Assembly: GCA_034231615.1 (NCBI GenBank)
Contig: CM067317.1
Coordinates: 43,037,531 to 43,101,530 of the forward strand
Reading direction: 5' to 3'
Length of the DNA stretch: 64,000 nt
Origin: Meghimatium bilineatum
Taxonomy: Eukaryota; Mollusca; Gastropoda; Stylommatophora; Philomycidae
In this document: piece after piece, positions 33,350 to 45,164 of the stretch
Numbering within the stretch: position 1 is the stretch's first letter
Layout of the letters: every line of letters starts with the position of its first letter
Notes under the pieces: model-generated
Told to the model about the DNA's origin: nothing
What the model saw: only the letters and a program-made list of their open reading frames with translations
Database searches by the model: none
Translations under genes and position numbers: made by a program

Positions 33350-34540
33350 GTATAAAATATGATACGAAAGGTTTATTTGAATTCTGTTGGTAGATTTTAT
33401 CAGGCGATTGGTAGCTTCTGTGAACTTGAGTCGGAATTGGTTGTATTAGAGCTATAATAATCAAAGATAGAAGTCACGATTCAGGTAATTAGTCTACCAC
33501 GACCTTTGTATTTATTGAGCGTGAGATTAATGCCCCCATTTGCCGAGGCATAACACTTTAAATCCAAAAACGGATTATATTATGGTTATATCAGACCACG
33601 ATCTTCGAGAATTAGTTTTCGAACGAAAAAATCATAAATAATGGAATGTTTGTTTAAAAGTACTTCAACCACGGACGTTAGTCAGCTATATGAGTGCTTT
33701 ATTACCATCAACACATAGTGGAGGTCGTGGCTCAGGTACCCACGACCTCCGTGTAATTAGTATGTATTAGTTTGTTTTGTTTTTGGTTATGTAAAATATA
33801 CCTATTATGGTGGGGTACGATTCTTTCAACCGCAGACGCTAGTCCAAATTGGTTATAGCAGTGCTTTTAGCCATCAAAAATAGTGGAGTTCACGGTTCTG
33901 GTAATCCAGTTTCCGTGACCTTCGGAATGAACTGTGTAAGAGTATGTATTGGTAGGTAGGTAGGTTAATGAGTTTGCCTCTCTTTTGGAGAGGCGTGACC
34001 CTTTCAACCAGCGGACAACAAGGTCCCAATTAGGCTATATCAGGACACACTACCATAAAATATTAGAGGTAACAAAGACCCCTATGCCCCCGCACCCTCC
34101 CAAAGTTAACCACAACATCTCGAATATATATTTTTATACTTATTATCTTGTTGGAACATCTAAATATAAACGAACATATTTAGCATGGTTTTACTCCTGT
34201 TTCTAAAATTGCGAGATACAGGTAAATTATTTCAGTTTACCTGTACAGCGTAACATTTAGAAATATTTTTATTCAGCAAAATCATACTTTTTGGCACCAG
34301 TCGCGTAAACGAACATTAGAAATAAGATTTTAAAAATAAGATCAGAAATACTCTCCCCTACCCAACAATATTTATGTGATTTATCTCCCTTTATAAAACC
34401 GTACCGTTACTTTCAATGCAAAAATAACGGTATGAATGCTAGAGTTCTTTCAATATTTATAGCGGTATATCTGTCTCTTTTATGTATACGCCGTAATGCA
34501 ATTATTATTTATTTTAATATTTATTTATATCGTTTAGTTG
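33350..34540. other. No recognisable feature; degenerate local repeats
   Basis: Three similar phrases about accaacgga-gttagtc-aatt and tagtggagtt-acgg at 33660-33740, 33825-33910 and 34000-34070 suggest a decayed tandem of about 170 bp. No gene. Confidence 0.45.
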
Positions 34541-34544
34541 TTTA

Positions 34545-34606
34545 GCAGTGTGTGTGTGTGTGTGTGCATGCGGTGTATGTGTGTGTGTGTGTGGGGGGGG
34601 GGGGGG
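34545..34606 (+). repeat. (GT)n plus G12 run
   Basis: gtgtgt tract with a single gcatgcggtgta interruption, ending in a G12 run. Confidence 0.95.
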
Positions 34607-34754
34607 TGGATCGCATTATTTCTACAAATGTATCCATGGTAGCTTAACTACCCACATTTTGTATTGGTTATACGATCTGTCCGGCTCTGAGACGGTACTG
34701 GTTTCAAACCCATATGCAGGAATGTGTGCATCCCGACAGAGAGACAGCCAGATA

Positions 34755-35912
34755 AATAGATAGATAGATGGATGGATGGATGGATGATGGATGGATGGAT
34801 AGGCAGGTAGGCAGACATACAGACAGACAGACGGATGGATGAATGGATGGATAGAATGGTTAGTTGGATGAATGGATGGATAGAATCATTAGTTGGATGA
34901 ATGGATGGATAGAATGGATGGTTGGATGAATGGATGGATAGAATGGCTGGTTGGATGAATGGATGGATAGAATGGATGGTTGGATGAATGGATGGATAGA
35001 ATGGATAAATGGATGGATAGCATGGATGGTTGGATGAATGGATGGATAGAATGGTTAGTTGTATGAATGGATGGATAGAATGGATGGTTGGATGAATGGA
35101 TGGTTGGATGAATGGATGGATGAATGGATGGTTGGATGAATGGATGGATAGAATGGTTAGTTGGATGAATGGATGGATAGAATGGTTAGTTGGATGAATG
35201 GATGGATAGAATGGATGGTTGGATGAATGGATGGATAGAATGGATGAATAGATGGATAGAATGTATGGTTGGATGAATGGATGGTTGGATGAATGGATGG
35301 ATGAATGGATGGTTGGATGAATGGATGGATAGAATGGTTAGTTGGATGGTTGACTGAATGGATGGATAGAATGGATGGTTGGATGAATGGATGGATAGAA
35401 TGGATGAATGGATGGATAGAATGGATGGTTGGATGAATGGATGGATAGAATGGATGGTTGGATGAATAGATGGATAGAATGGATGGATGAATGGATGGTT
35501 GGATGAATGGATGGATAGAATGGATGGTTGGATGAATGGATGGATAGAATGGTTAGTTGGATGAATGGATGGATAGAATGGATGGATGAATAGATGGTTG
35601 GATGAATTGATGGATAGAATGGTTAGTTGGATGGTTGAATGAATGAATGGATGGTTGGATGAATGGATGGATAGAATGGATGGTTGGATGAATGGATGGA
35701 TAGAATGGATGAATGGATGGATAGAATGGATGAATGGAATGGATGAATGGATGGATAGAATGGATGGTTGGATGAATGGATTGATAGAATGGATGTTTGG
35801 AATAATAGAATGGATAGAATGGATGGTTGGATGAATGGATGGTTGGATGAATGAATGGTTAGTTAGATGAATGGATGGATGAATGGATGTTGGATGAATG
35901 GATGTATAGAAA
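34755..35912 (+). repeat. GGAT-based compound minisatellite, about 1.15 kb
   Basis: Built from gaatggatggatagaatgga and ggttggatgaat blocks in irregular higher-order order, seeded by (gata)n/(ggat)n at 34755-34800. The Trp/Met-rich open frame at 35643-35834 is an artefact. Confidence 0.95.
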
Positions 35913-35929
35913 AATTATTCTTGTTGTTA

Positions 35930-36105
35930 TAATCCCCAGGAAGAGTGATCGATTAGTTCTTACTTGTTATGTTCAATGGAGTGGTTCCTAAAGACCTAGG
36001 TTTCATACCTAAAAGACTCTATCGGCATTGTCCAACACTTAGAGGAATCTCCTAAGAGGGAGTACATTCTAGGGATTTATACCTTCTCTTCCTTTTTGCA
36101 ACATA
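35930..36105. repeat. Dispersed repeat, copy 1
   Basis: Resembles 46185-46345: gagtgatcgattagttctta versus gagcgattagctcttacttc, then ggtttcatacctaaaag versus tttcataccaagaaag. Possibly SINE-derived. The following 36110-36410 has a 65-codon frame without motifs. Confidence 0.45.
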
Positions 36106-36414
36106 CAGAGTTGCAGCCATGAGCTTCAGCTGCTCTGTCAAGCACACTTTCCTTTCAGATGCGTCCTAGCAGCCTATCTCTGGACCACATCGTTGAGATT
36201 GGCGGAGCAGCTAGCACTGCATTCATCACCATCAAAGGAATCTCTCCAATTATGTTGTGTCAACAGTTTTGCCGGATTCTGGATTCTCCAAGGGAATTGT
36301 CACGTCCTGCTGAGAGTCGCTTTTCACCACACCCCAACGTAGGAGGTTCTACATAGTTGGGAGATCAAATTCACGTTGACAGCTCGGATCCTGGTCAGGA
36401 TTGGGGCTCATCTA

Positions 36415-36688
36415 TCCCCCCCCCCCAAGAATATACCATAATAGGTTGTCAGTTACTTGCGTCAATAAATTATGGAGAAGTTTCAAATCTCACCCTCACC
36501 CATTTAGGAAACTAAAAAAGTTCTTGAAAGTATGCAAAAATCGTGACCGATCCCAGTATAGAAGACCTGTTCGCTGAATTAATTAGAGCCCCATTTGTTA
36601 CGTTGTTTGATTATTGTCTAGCTTTTGGGTGGTAACTATTTTACGTAAACCCTCTCCCCATTACTTGAGACGTATCTACGGCCCTTGA
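36415..36688. mobile_element. Family E MITE-like relic
   Basis: A C9 run, ttgtcagttacttgcgtcaa, and the terminal gacgtatctacggcccttg. The first minisatellite unit begins inside this terminus. Confidence 0.45.
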
Positions 36689-37132
36689 TGTAGTAGGAAA
36701 GGATACACCTTGATGTAGTAGGAAAGGATATACTTTGATGTAGTAGGAAAGGATACACCTTGATATAGTAGGAAAGGATACACTTTGATGTAGTAGGAAA
36801 GGATACACCTTGATATAGTAGGAAAGGATATACTTTGATGTAGTAGGAAAGGATACACCTTGATATAGTAGGAAAGGATACACTTTGATGTAGTAGGAAA
36901 GGATACACCTTGATATAGTAGGAAAGGATACACTTTGATGTAGTAGGAAAGGATACACCTTGATATAGTAGGAAAGGATACACTTTGATGTAGTAGGAAA
37001 GGATACACCTTGATATAGTAGGAAAGGATACACTTTGATGTAGTAGGAAAGGATACACCTTGATATAGTAGGAAAGGATACACTTTGATGTAGTAGGAAA
37101 GGATACACCTTGATGTAGTAGGAAAGGATACA
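36685..37132 (+). repeat. 25-bp minisatellite with 50-bp higher order
   Basis: About 18 units based on ttgatgtagtaggaaaggat plus acacc or acact. Units alternate gatgta/acact and gatata/acacc, giving a 50-bp dimer. All three reverse frames are open through it because no unit phase creates a stop. This is not evidence of coding. Confidence 0.96.
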
Positions 37133-37149
37133 TTCATTCCACTTTGTCA

Positions 37150-37485
37150 TATTGGAATTTGAAATAGATGTCCTTCTTTTCATTCTTTTTTCAGCTATTG
37201 CTGTTGCAGTGGAGCTGGTTAGGGAGGTGCGGGGGTAACAATTTTTGAACGTAATTAAACGGGAAAATGCGGGGAATCCTTGAATTCTTAACAGTTATTG
37301 ATAAAGGAAGAGAAGGGGGGGGGGGGGATCAAAAAGTCGCACAAAATTGTTTACTTAATGTATGGACAACTTTTAAAGGGAAATAAGAAAGTATTCCGGA
37401 TGAAATAAATGAAAATGGATTTTTAAAAAAAAATGAAATTGTAAATAATGTTACGAGACACATATAAAACATGTTATAAAACATT
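37150..37485. other. No recognisable feature
   Basis: Contains a G11 run at about 37316. Otherwise AT-rich without signals. Confidence 0.4.
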
Positions 37486-37487
37486 CA

Positions 37488-37900
37488 TCATCATCAAGTC
37501 CGTCAAAACAACGAAGGTTGGCTGCACTGGGACTCCAGCATCCTCTGTCTTTACGTCCTCGTCCTCCAATGTCTTTAGCTTTGGATATGCACTCTTCTAG
37601 ACTGTAACATTTCCATCTCGTGATGTTTTCCTCTCATTTGTATCTCTGCCTAACTCTTTCTCGCCCCCTCCCCCTTAACTCTACTATCTAGGACGGTCTT
37701 CAACGAGGTCCAAATATATATTTTAATATGTCCAAAATACTCCCTATTTGTTTAATATGTATTTCCTTTAACAGTTCTTCTTTCATAATGAAGTGTTGTC
37801 AGAATCGTTTTCTTTGTTTTCTTCTCTTTCCATGAATTTCTCCCTATTCTTCTATATATCCACACCCCAAAAGCATTAATTTTGTCTTCTATCTGTTTGT
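37488..37900 (-). mobile_element. LINE 3' end relic
   Basis: In + orientation it holds acgaaggttggctgcactgg, ctctgcctaactctttctcg, gtttaatatgtatttccttt and ttctctttccatgaatttct. It matches the 3' portion of the LINE at 56745-57120 closely in order. Confidence 0.65.
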
Positions 37901-37904
37901 TCAT

Positions 37905-38340
37905 TATTTAATACAACTTTATTTCATGAAATAATATAAATGTGTAACTTTGTGTGCGCTACTTAACACATAGCAACAAGCCTTGGGTTGAAATCTCATG
38001 TAGATCAAAGCTCATCTTCAAACCCACTTCACTCTGGTTACAATGGGTGGGATTGTCTAGTCTTTTGAGTATATCTTGGGATGAGGGATATTTTGATATG
38101 CGACATGACCAGGATGGAAACATCCGGATACAACTTCCAAATGCGTCACTATTTAAAAAAATAATTTGTCAGTTGTGCCACGGACATCTAGACAAAAGGA
38201 CACTACATTAGAGTCATGGAATGGGTCGGTTGTTACAAAAAAAGGAGACTGGATTTCACGTACATTAACATTTCTTCCTCCACAATTGAAAAAAAAATGT
38301 ACCAATTTTTGTATATTTACCTGAGAAGTAGGCGGTGAAA
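37905..38340. other. No recognisable feature
   Basis: Short open frames on both strands lack motifs. Confidence 0.4.
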
Positions 38341-38346
38341 AAAAAA

Positions 38347-38752
38347 ATAACACATGAAAGATTGAGGACCGTGGACCCGTATCTGATCTAGATTTTCTGT
38401 ATATTAGTGATCACATAACACATGAAAGATTGAGGACCGTTGACCAGTATCTGATCTAGATGTTCTGTATATTAGTGATCACATAACACATGAAAGATTG
38501 AGGACCGTTGACCAGTATCTGATCTAGATGTTCTGTATATTAGTGATCACATAACACATGAAAGATTGAGGACCGTTGACCAGTATCTGATCTAGATGTT
38601 CTGTATATTAGTGATCACATAACACATGAAAGATTGAGGACCGTTGACCAGTATCTGATCTAGATGTTCTGTATATTAGTGATCACATAACACATGAAAG
38701 ATTGAGGACCGTTGACCAGTATCTGATCTAGATGTTCTGTATATTAGTGATG
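38347..38752 (+). repeat. 68-bp minisatellite, 6 units
   Basis: The unit includes taacacatgaaagattgagg, accgttgaccagtatctgat and ctagatgttctgtatattag. The first unit differs slightly (gtggacccgt, gattttctg); the rest are identical. Confidence 0.96.
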
Positions 38753-38759
38753 CTACGCT

Positions 38760-39540
38760 GCAATTGATTGATATTAGGGATAAGTATGATTAAGTGGTAT
38801 CCAAAGAAAAACTGTCTGATGACGTGACAAACTTGAAACAGACCAGCAAATTTATAACACAGATCAATATGATCCTATGATCACAGGACGAAGAAGTATA
38901 AAAAATATATTGACACTTCTTTGGCTTTATATTAACCATATTTTAAATCATTTAAGGTTTTCCATGACATAAATATGATTACTGAATATTCCAAGTGTAT
39001 TAGGTATTGCTATGCATAATATTTAAAAACAATTGGAAAAGTTGTAATGTATATTATTGTTTCTATTGGCGCGGTACCTTTTCTCTATAGTGTAATTTTT
39101 GAATGGAAATGAGTATATTATTTTACAAAATACAAATACTTAATGCAAAAATAAAATAAAGTGGTATCAACAATGAATATTTCATGTTGAGTAAACGAAA
39201 TAAAGTGAAACTTAAAAAGTTAAATATACCTTGTAAAAATGCACACATTTCGTTTTACACAATTTAAAAAAATAAAAATTGCATGTATATATTTTAATAC
39301 ATGCAGAATATCGTGTAAATCATGTATTGTCTTGAAAATTTCAAAGATCCGTCGACAAACATCTGACTTTACAGGTAACCAACCGTTAAAATTGTGAACA
39401 GAGAAATGGCAAAGATATTTTAATCGAAATGGTTTGTTCTAAAACAAAACTACACCGTGTAATATAGGGTTAATACTTTTCTGTGCTTGTTCTCAAAAAT
39501 TTCTGCCAAAATGTCATGGTTAGAATGAAATGTTATGTCT
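38760..39540. other. No recognisable feature
   Basis: Strongly AT-rich intronic sequence. I see no ORF or repeat that can be named. Confidence 0.45.
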
Positions 39541-39544
39541 TCTT

Positions 39545-39715
39545 TTTCTTCTTCAGCGTTCGCTCTCAAATAACCACAACGAATAGTTCGTGTGATTTCC
39601 GCCGGGGAGCGTGAAGTACGTTGTGCTGCAGGTTCCACAGTAAAACTGTGATTATTTGCACCCCGGTTGGCCACTTGTGGTCAGGACGTCCGAGGTCCAG
39701 CACATCCGTTTTCGT
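39545..39715 (-). repeat. 5'-truncated family D element with GAA tail
   Basis: The reverse strand reads gtgctggacctcggacgtcc, cacgctccccggcggaaatc, acacgaactattcgttgtgg and gagagcgaacgctgaagaag. It matches the last 110-160 bp of family D (25750-25860), but with the GAA tail used by families B and C. This links the three families. Confidence 0.7.
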
Positions 39716-39719
39716 CATT

Positions 39720-40870
39720 CCTTTATTTCGGGTTTGGTCCCTAAAACGTTCTGTCTTATTATTTATATTTAACAAGTGGCAGTATGTTTCGTTCGGGTAA
39801 TTAAACTTCACAGACATTGGTAACTTTATCGTGTTGTGTTAGTTACTTACCCGATTATCATTATTGCACACTGAACACATTCCATAGATGCTGTGATTTC
39901 CACTTGGTTGTATTCATAATTACACGATGACTTGCCGTTCCAGTTCTTTGTTGGTTGACAAATATTCTTCTAAACCCATACGACAATCAATATAAGGTAA
40001 CTGCGTGAAACGTAACAACAATTGTACTTACGTAAAACACAGATTTTTAAATAATCGTTTCACTCAGACAAGACGGACTATCGCTGAAACTAATGTGCAC
40101 ACAAGAAGACATACAGATTACAATACACAAAACATATTCAACATGTCAACCACAAGGTCTTTATCAAGATGAGCACATAAAACCAAAAGACGACGAATGG
40201 AAATTATCAGAACACACAAATGTATCAAACGGAAATATGGAAATGAGATGTCGGAACGACAGAAAGTACATAAAAAAACGTAATTATATGTGGAAACGAA
40301 ACTAACAATAAAATGTTGTAAATGACGGAACAACATGAATAAAGACAAAGAAGAAGTGCGATGTGGTCGAAAGTGGAAAATGTGTTGACTAAAGTGCGAG
40401 GCGAGTGAGTGCCATCTGAGCTGGCATGGATCAAAACCCGTTTGCTGTATTGTGACAAAAAAAGTCGGGAATATTACTGTAAATCCCCCTTCCCTTTTAC
40501 GTATAAACGACTACTAAATACAGTTTTCAATAACTATTCAATAACACTTTTCCTAATCTCTTACTATAATTATTCTTTATTATTTGTACTATGTATAACT
40601 AATGTCTTTTATTACATACATGTTTCGTCTGTCCGAACCAAGTTGTTATAACAGGATTTGACTGTACTAGTTTGTACTAGAACAAATCATATGGAAGTGA
40701 TATCCCAGAAGAGGCTATCTGTAATTAGGTCAACAGCATCTGTTTTAGTAAGCCTCTCGTCAACCCTTCTCGAAGTCATATTTATGGCCCTGATTATACG
40801 TTATATCATGGTTTTTTTAATTTCTGGGGTAACAATCTAGAATAAGTTGAGAACCGCTATAACTAGTGTA
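39720..40870. other. Unassigned; possible pogo-like end near 40630-40668
   Basis: gtccgaaccaagttgttata and acaggatttgactgta resemble a pogo/Tigger terminus read inward, but no partner end was found. No gene. Confidence 0.35.
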
Positions 40871-40881
40871 CTAGTTTAAAG

Positions 40882-41406
40882 CAATGGTTCTCAGCTTGAG
40901 CTGTATGGCTGAAATTATGGGTCACATAACTTTCAGGGGGGGGGGAACAAATAGGAATTGGGGGAGGGGAGCACATATTCATCTTGTGAGGGGACTACAT
41001 GATGGTAAACACTTGAATTAAATTTGATATAATATATTGTAATACGATTTAATAAATTGTCTAAAACCATTGTATAAATTCCATGGTGTGGGCGTGACTT
41101 TCGCAAGTAAAAGACCTACCAGCAGAATTCAATCAAGTCTTCTGAGTCATGTTTTAGATTATTCTCGTGTGTTTCGTTGATCGACGTTGGCAAGCGACAA
41201 CCGGGATACACAAAATATATAAATAGCGACGAACGAAAATTACAATAATGATTAAACATTTAGGGATGAATCTGCTTTAAGAAAGTTGAATCTGACTTGT
41301 TTTGATTCTGCTGTTAAGTTCTATTTGACGATTGGCCGTGGTATGGGTCACGAAGACAATTATTTTCTAAAAGGGGCCACACGCATAAAAAGTTTCAGAA
41401 CCACTG
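40882..41406. mobile_element. hAT-like MITE with 8-bp target duplication
   Basis: Left end caatggttctcagcttgag, right end agtttcagaaccactg, flanked by gtttaaag and gtttaaat (7 of 8 identical; 40874-40881 and 41407-41414). An 8-bp duplication and CA-TGGTTCT ends are hAT hallmarks. A family A copy (41090-41245) sits inside. Two G-runs near 40937 and 40970. Confidence 0.7.
41090..41245 (+). repeat. Family A dispersed repeat nested in a hAT-like MITE
   Basis: gtgactttcgcaagtaaaag, acctaccagcagaattcaat, catgttttagattattctcg and tatataaatagcgacgaacg, the fullest copy of the family. Confidence 0.7.
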
Positions 41407-41589
41407 GTTTAAATCATAGTGTCTTCTTTCTAGTCTGTAGAAAGTGTGTCACTGAAACCAGATCTGTCTATAGTTGTCCGATTTTATCAGCACACTGGAA
41501 GTCGGTCGTGTGTTTTAATGTAGACAGTTTCAATTTACTAGTACTTGAGGAATCTCAAATTATCTATTTTGTAAGAAGTCGAATTTCAT

Positions 41590-42025
41590 ACTGATTATTT
41601 GAGAGCGAACAGAAGTAAGAAGCAAAAGAAATAAGAAGTAAGATTTATAAGAAGTAAGATAAGAAGAAGAATTATGAAGAAGTAATATATAAGCATAAGT
41701 AAGGTTTAAGAAGATATAAGAAGGAAGACGAAGAAGTAAGAAAAATTAGTAAAAATTAAGAAGAAGAAGGAGATGTAATTAGCACATAAGAAGTAAGAAA
41801 AAGAAGAAGTAAGGAAAAGAAGTAAGAAGAAGTAAGGAAAAGAGTAAGAAGAAGAAGTTATAAAAAGTAAGAAGATGAGGAAGTAAGCAGAAGAAGTAAG
41901 AAAAAGAAGAAGTAAAGAAAATAAATAAGAAGAAAAGGAAGTAAGAAGCAGAAGAAGTAAGATGAACAAGTAAGAAGAGGAAGAAGTAAGCAGAATAAGT
42001 AAGAAAAAGAAGTAGGAAGAAGAAT
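41590..42025 (+). repeat. Purine-rich AAG/AAGTAAG tract
   Basis: Over 430 bp of nearly pure purine plus T, built from aagaagtaagaaaaagaagaa-like words. The reverse-strand Leu/Phe/Ser-rich open frames are compositional. Confidence 0.9.
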
Positions 42026-42032
42026 AACTTAG

Positions 42033-42310
42033 CTTGCTCTCTAGTACTAAATGTCATGCACTGTGTCTGCTTCCCAGTACTAAATGTCATGCACTGCGTC
42101 TGCTTCCCAGTACTAAATGACATGCACTGAGTTTGTTTCTCAGTACTAAATAACATGCATTGAGTTTGCTTCCCGGTACTAAGTGACATACACTGAGTTT
42201 GTTTCTTAGTACTAAATGACATGCACTGAGCTTGCTCTCTAGTACTAAATGACATGCACTGATTCTGCTCGCTAGTACTAAATTCTATACACTGTGTCTG
42301 CTTCAAAACT
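42033..42310 (-). repeat. 33-bp minisatellite, 8 units
   Basis: Units contain agtactaaatgacatgcact and gagtttgcttccc, 33 bp long, so an 11-residue repeat stays open on the reverse strand. Units vary by 10-20%, more than in the other arrays. Confidence 0.93.
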
Positions 42311-42394
42311 AGGTTCAAACCTAGGCTCCTACCCCAAACTTATGTACAGATTTGGGAGAATGCTATTCTTCTTGTGCTTTTATTCTTAACCTCC

Positions 42395-43004
42395 CATGTC
42401 ATGTGACGTATTCCTTCCAGAACGTTGTCTTCCCAATGAACTCTCTGAACCTCTCTCTGTCTTGGGCGATGTGGCTTGCATTTTCTAGCGATGTATTTAT
42501 GTTATCTTTAATGTCGTCAGTCCATCGTCTTCTTGGTCTGCCCCTTCTCCTCTTACCAGGTACTCTTCCCTCCATTATTTGTCTTTCTAAACAGTTATGT
42601 CTCTTTATATGACCAAACAGGCGTAGTTTTCTTTTTGTTATTTTGTTTAGTAACCAACACTTTGGAATATTCAATGTGTGTATAATATCTGAGTTTCTGA
42701 TTTTATCCTTCCATGATATTCCAAGTATCTTTCTGTAGCATTTCAGCTCGAAGGCGTTGATCTTCGTTGCCGCTGTTTTACTTAGAGTCCATGTTTCACA
42801 GCCGTATGTTGCAACCGGAAAAATAAAAGTTCGTAACATTAGCACTTTCGTTTCTATTTTGTTGTTTTTCCATATGTTTTTCATCCGTGTTATTTTGCAA
42901 TATGCCATTACCAATCTCAACCTCCCATAGTAAATAAAATTAGTGAAAAGGGAATTAAATGGCAGTTTTACTGAGAGAAAATTGACGTTTCTATCACAAG
43001 GCAT
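42395..43004 (-). mobile_element. LINE relic, intact C-terminal reading frame
   Basis: An uninterrupted 201-codon reverse frame: TFIFPVATYGCETWTLSKTA, CYRKILGISWKDKIRN, WLLNKITKRKLRLFGHIKRH, GKRRRGRPRRRWTDDIKDN and TTFWKEYVT-stop. This is the RT thumb and C-terminus of a non-LTR ORF2. The N-terminal codons of the frame (before about YCKITRMKNIWKN) are flank or truncated. It is the youngest-looking LINE piece here and the same family as 20109, 22560 and 62204. Confidence 0.88.
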
Positions 43005-43174
43005 TTATCATGATAAAACCAAATACATAAACATAAAGGACATATTCAAAAAGATTTCAGCACAGACGCACGGACACCGTAGGTACGGCGAAGATCCTTA
43101 AAGAGTGCACTATACAGTCTACGTTTTGGCACTACTTTCTACATTCTGGATGTACATTTCAAGCTGCATTACAT

Positions 43175-43440
43175 ACAACTACTCACGTTAGATTTGTAAA
43201 CACTTCTCTGCGCCGCCACGATTGTGACATCGGACTTATGGCTAACAGGTAGGACCTGGGAGTGAGGAGTGGTGTTGCAAAATACGAGCTGCAGATATGA
43301 ATCAGAAGAATAGTTATAAACCAACACAGAACAAGAACAGATACCACACGCTGAAGGACATACTGGATATGAGATAGAAGCACTTATGGACTTGTCCGTA
43401 GTGCCATGACGATGACCTGACTTCTAACTGACTTACGGAC
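43175..43440 (+). repeat. Dispersed repeat K, copy 1
   Basis: Inverted relative of 56195-56425. Shared: ggacctgg-agtgag, gtggtgttgcaa, cgctgaag-acatactg, atatgagat, gcacttatggacttgtccg and gatgacctgac. It ends in a ctaactgactt tail like the LINE at 13368. The class is uncertain and could be a LINE 3' end. Confidence 0.6.
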
Positions 43441-43544
43441 AAACGAACACATAATCCTTCTATTGTTTTCTTCATTGTTATTTGATCCTATATCTGTCAA
43501 TTTCCAGTACATAATTTTACTATATCATAGTCGCATGTTATGTT

Positions 43545-43795
43545 CTCCTTAAAGGGAGGGGGTGGTTTACCTAAAAAGGAAAAGAAATCGTGAGTCATAA
43601 TGACTTTCAGTATGCTGAAAAATGTGATGACTTTTTGGTGAAATATTGCCAAGGGAGGGGTTTTTGGCTTGTGGTCCACATTTTGGACCATCTTTTGGTC
43701 AAGTTTCTAGTACTAAAAGTCAGATTCCAATGTGCTAAGTGGGGAGGGGGGGGGGGGTTAAACACCCCCAACCTTCCCCATTATGTACAGAAAGT
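43545..43795. mobile_element. Family E MITE-like relic
   Basis: aaagggagggggtggtttac, agtttctagtactaaaagtc, a G10 run and aaacacccccaaccttcccc, the standard family E order. The terminal tatctacgg is lost. Confidence 0.5.
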
Positions 43796-43823
43796 ACAGA
43801 CTGTACTTATGTACTCTTTTTTA

Positions 43824-44102
43824 GGGAGCCGCGTTAGCGCAGTGGTTAGCGCACTGCCTTCGCATATGAGTGGTCCTGGGTTCATTCCCCAGTTGAGGCG
43901 GAAATGTTTTCAGATCGCAACGGCTCCCAGGTCGACCCAGCCTTAAATGGTTACCGGATTAATCCGGGAAGTAAAGACTGCGAGGGAGAGGAGATGGCTA
44001 CCGCCCTCATTTGCAGAGCCTGTGAAATGTGAGATCGCTAACATCTCACACCTCTACGGCATTAATAAATGCTATGGGTTACTTTACTTTACTTTGCTTT
44101 TT
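43824..44102 (+). repeat. tRNA-SINE family 1, full-length copy
   Basis: tRNA-like head gggagccgcgttagcgcagt with A box (ttagcgcagtggttagcgc) and B box (gggttcattcccc). The body has ggtcgacccagcctt and accggattaatccgg. It ends in a (ttact)n-like tail. It is flanked by tactcttttt on both sides (43812-43821 and 44103-44112), a target duplication. About 279 bp. Confidence 0.9.
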
Positions 44103-44204
44103 TACTCTTTTTATTATGATGTTCCATTCTGTGCGTGGTTGTCCCTATCTTAATAAAGACCTTTTAATCGAAACGTCGATTTCTTCTATTTTCTGTACGT
44201 AAAT

Positions 44205-44208
<4 letters not shown>

Positions 44209-44297
<89 letters not shown>
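44209..44297 (+). repeat. (AT)n microsatellite
   Basis: About 88 bp of pure tatata. Confidence 0.97.
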
Positions 44298-44299
<2 letters not shown>

Positions 44300-44539
44300 A
44301 ATTCTATATTTTTTCCCATATTCATTAACCACATGTTGTAATTTTACAACAATTTTCAATTCATTCTCTGAGATCTTACTCTAGCAGTGTGTATCTCATA
44401 AAATGAAATAACGATGGTGTTCTCTTGTAGAAAGTAAAACACGATGCATGTATAGATTGTTTGAATAATCGGTTCGATCTTACACAGGATGAGTGTATAA
44501 GACGATTACTGCATCGATTGTTCAGTGGATACAACCCGG

Positions 44540-45160
44540 TAGTCAAGGGAAGAGGACGTTTAGGGTGTTACAGGCCATGTGATGGAAACGTCAAGGGAGG
44601 AGGGAGTTTAGGGTGTTACAACCCCATATTCAAGGAAGGAGGACGTTTAGGGTGTTACAAGCTCGTGGTCAAGGGAGGAAGTTTAGGGTGTTACAAGTCC
44701 GTGGTCAAGGGAGGAGGAAGTTTAGGGTGTTACAAGTCCGTGGTCAAGGGAGGAGGACGTTTAGGGTGTTACAAGCCCGTGGTCAAGGGAGGAGGAAGTT
44801 TAGGGTGTTACAACCCCGTATTCAAGGAAGGAGAACGTTTAGGGTGTTACAAGCTCGTGGTCAAGGGAGGAGGACGTTTAGGGTGTGACAAGCTCGTGGT
44901 CAAGGGAGGAGGAAGTTTAGGGTGTTACAAGTCCGTGGTCAAGGGAGGAAGGCGTTTAGGGTGTTACAAGCCCGTGGTCAAGGGAGGAAGACGTTTAGGG
45001 TGTTACAAGCCGTAGTCAAGGGAGGAGGAAGTTTAGGGTGTTACAAGTCCGTAGTCAAAGGAGGAGGAAGTTTAGGGTATTACAAGCCCTTAGTCAAGGG
45101 AGGAGGAAGTTTAGGGTGTTACAAGCCCGTGGTCAACGGAGGAGGACGTTTAGGACGTTA
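44540..45160 (+). repeat. 39-bp minisatellite, about 16 units
   Basis: The unit holds gtcaagggaggaggacgttt and agggtgttacaagcccgtg. Since 39 is a multiple of three, the frame VVKGGG-LGCYK stays open for 184 codons, but composition and lack of flanking signals argue against coding. The left edge is in unassigned DNA from 44300. Confidence 0.95.
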
Positions 45161-45164
45161 GAAA

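Noticed and set aside
35643..35834. Trp/Met/Asp-rich peptide frame
   Set aside because: Artefact of the GGAT compound minisatellite.
36636..37183. Three overlapping reverse frames of 153-180 codons
   Set aside because: All three frames are open across a 25-bp minisatellite, which is a property of the unit and not coding evidence.
21390..41245. Family A as solo LTRs of an endogenous retrovirus-like element
   Set aside because: TATA-like text is suggestive, but there are no TG...CA ends, no primer-binding site and no gag-pol sequence in the window.
41779..42318. 179-codon reverse frame that looks like a membrane protein at its C-terminus
   Set aside because: The Leu/Phe/Ser-rich part is the complement of a purine-rich low-complexity tract, and the N-terminal part is a minisatellite.
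43824..43900. Functional tRNA gene
   Set aside because: A and B boxes are present, but the same unit recurs with a SINE body, tail and target duplications.
44461..45015. 184-codon frame with a Gly/Lys/Cys 13-residue repeat
   Set aside because: A 39-bp minisatellite within an intron, without splice or start context; kept only as a low-interest test.
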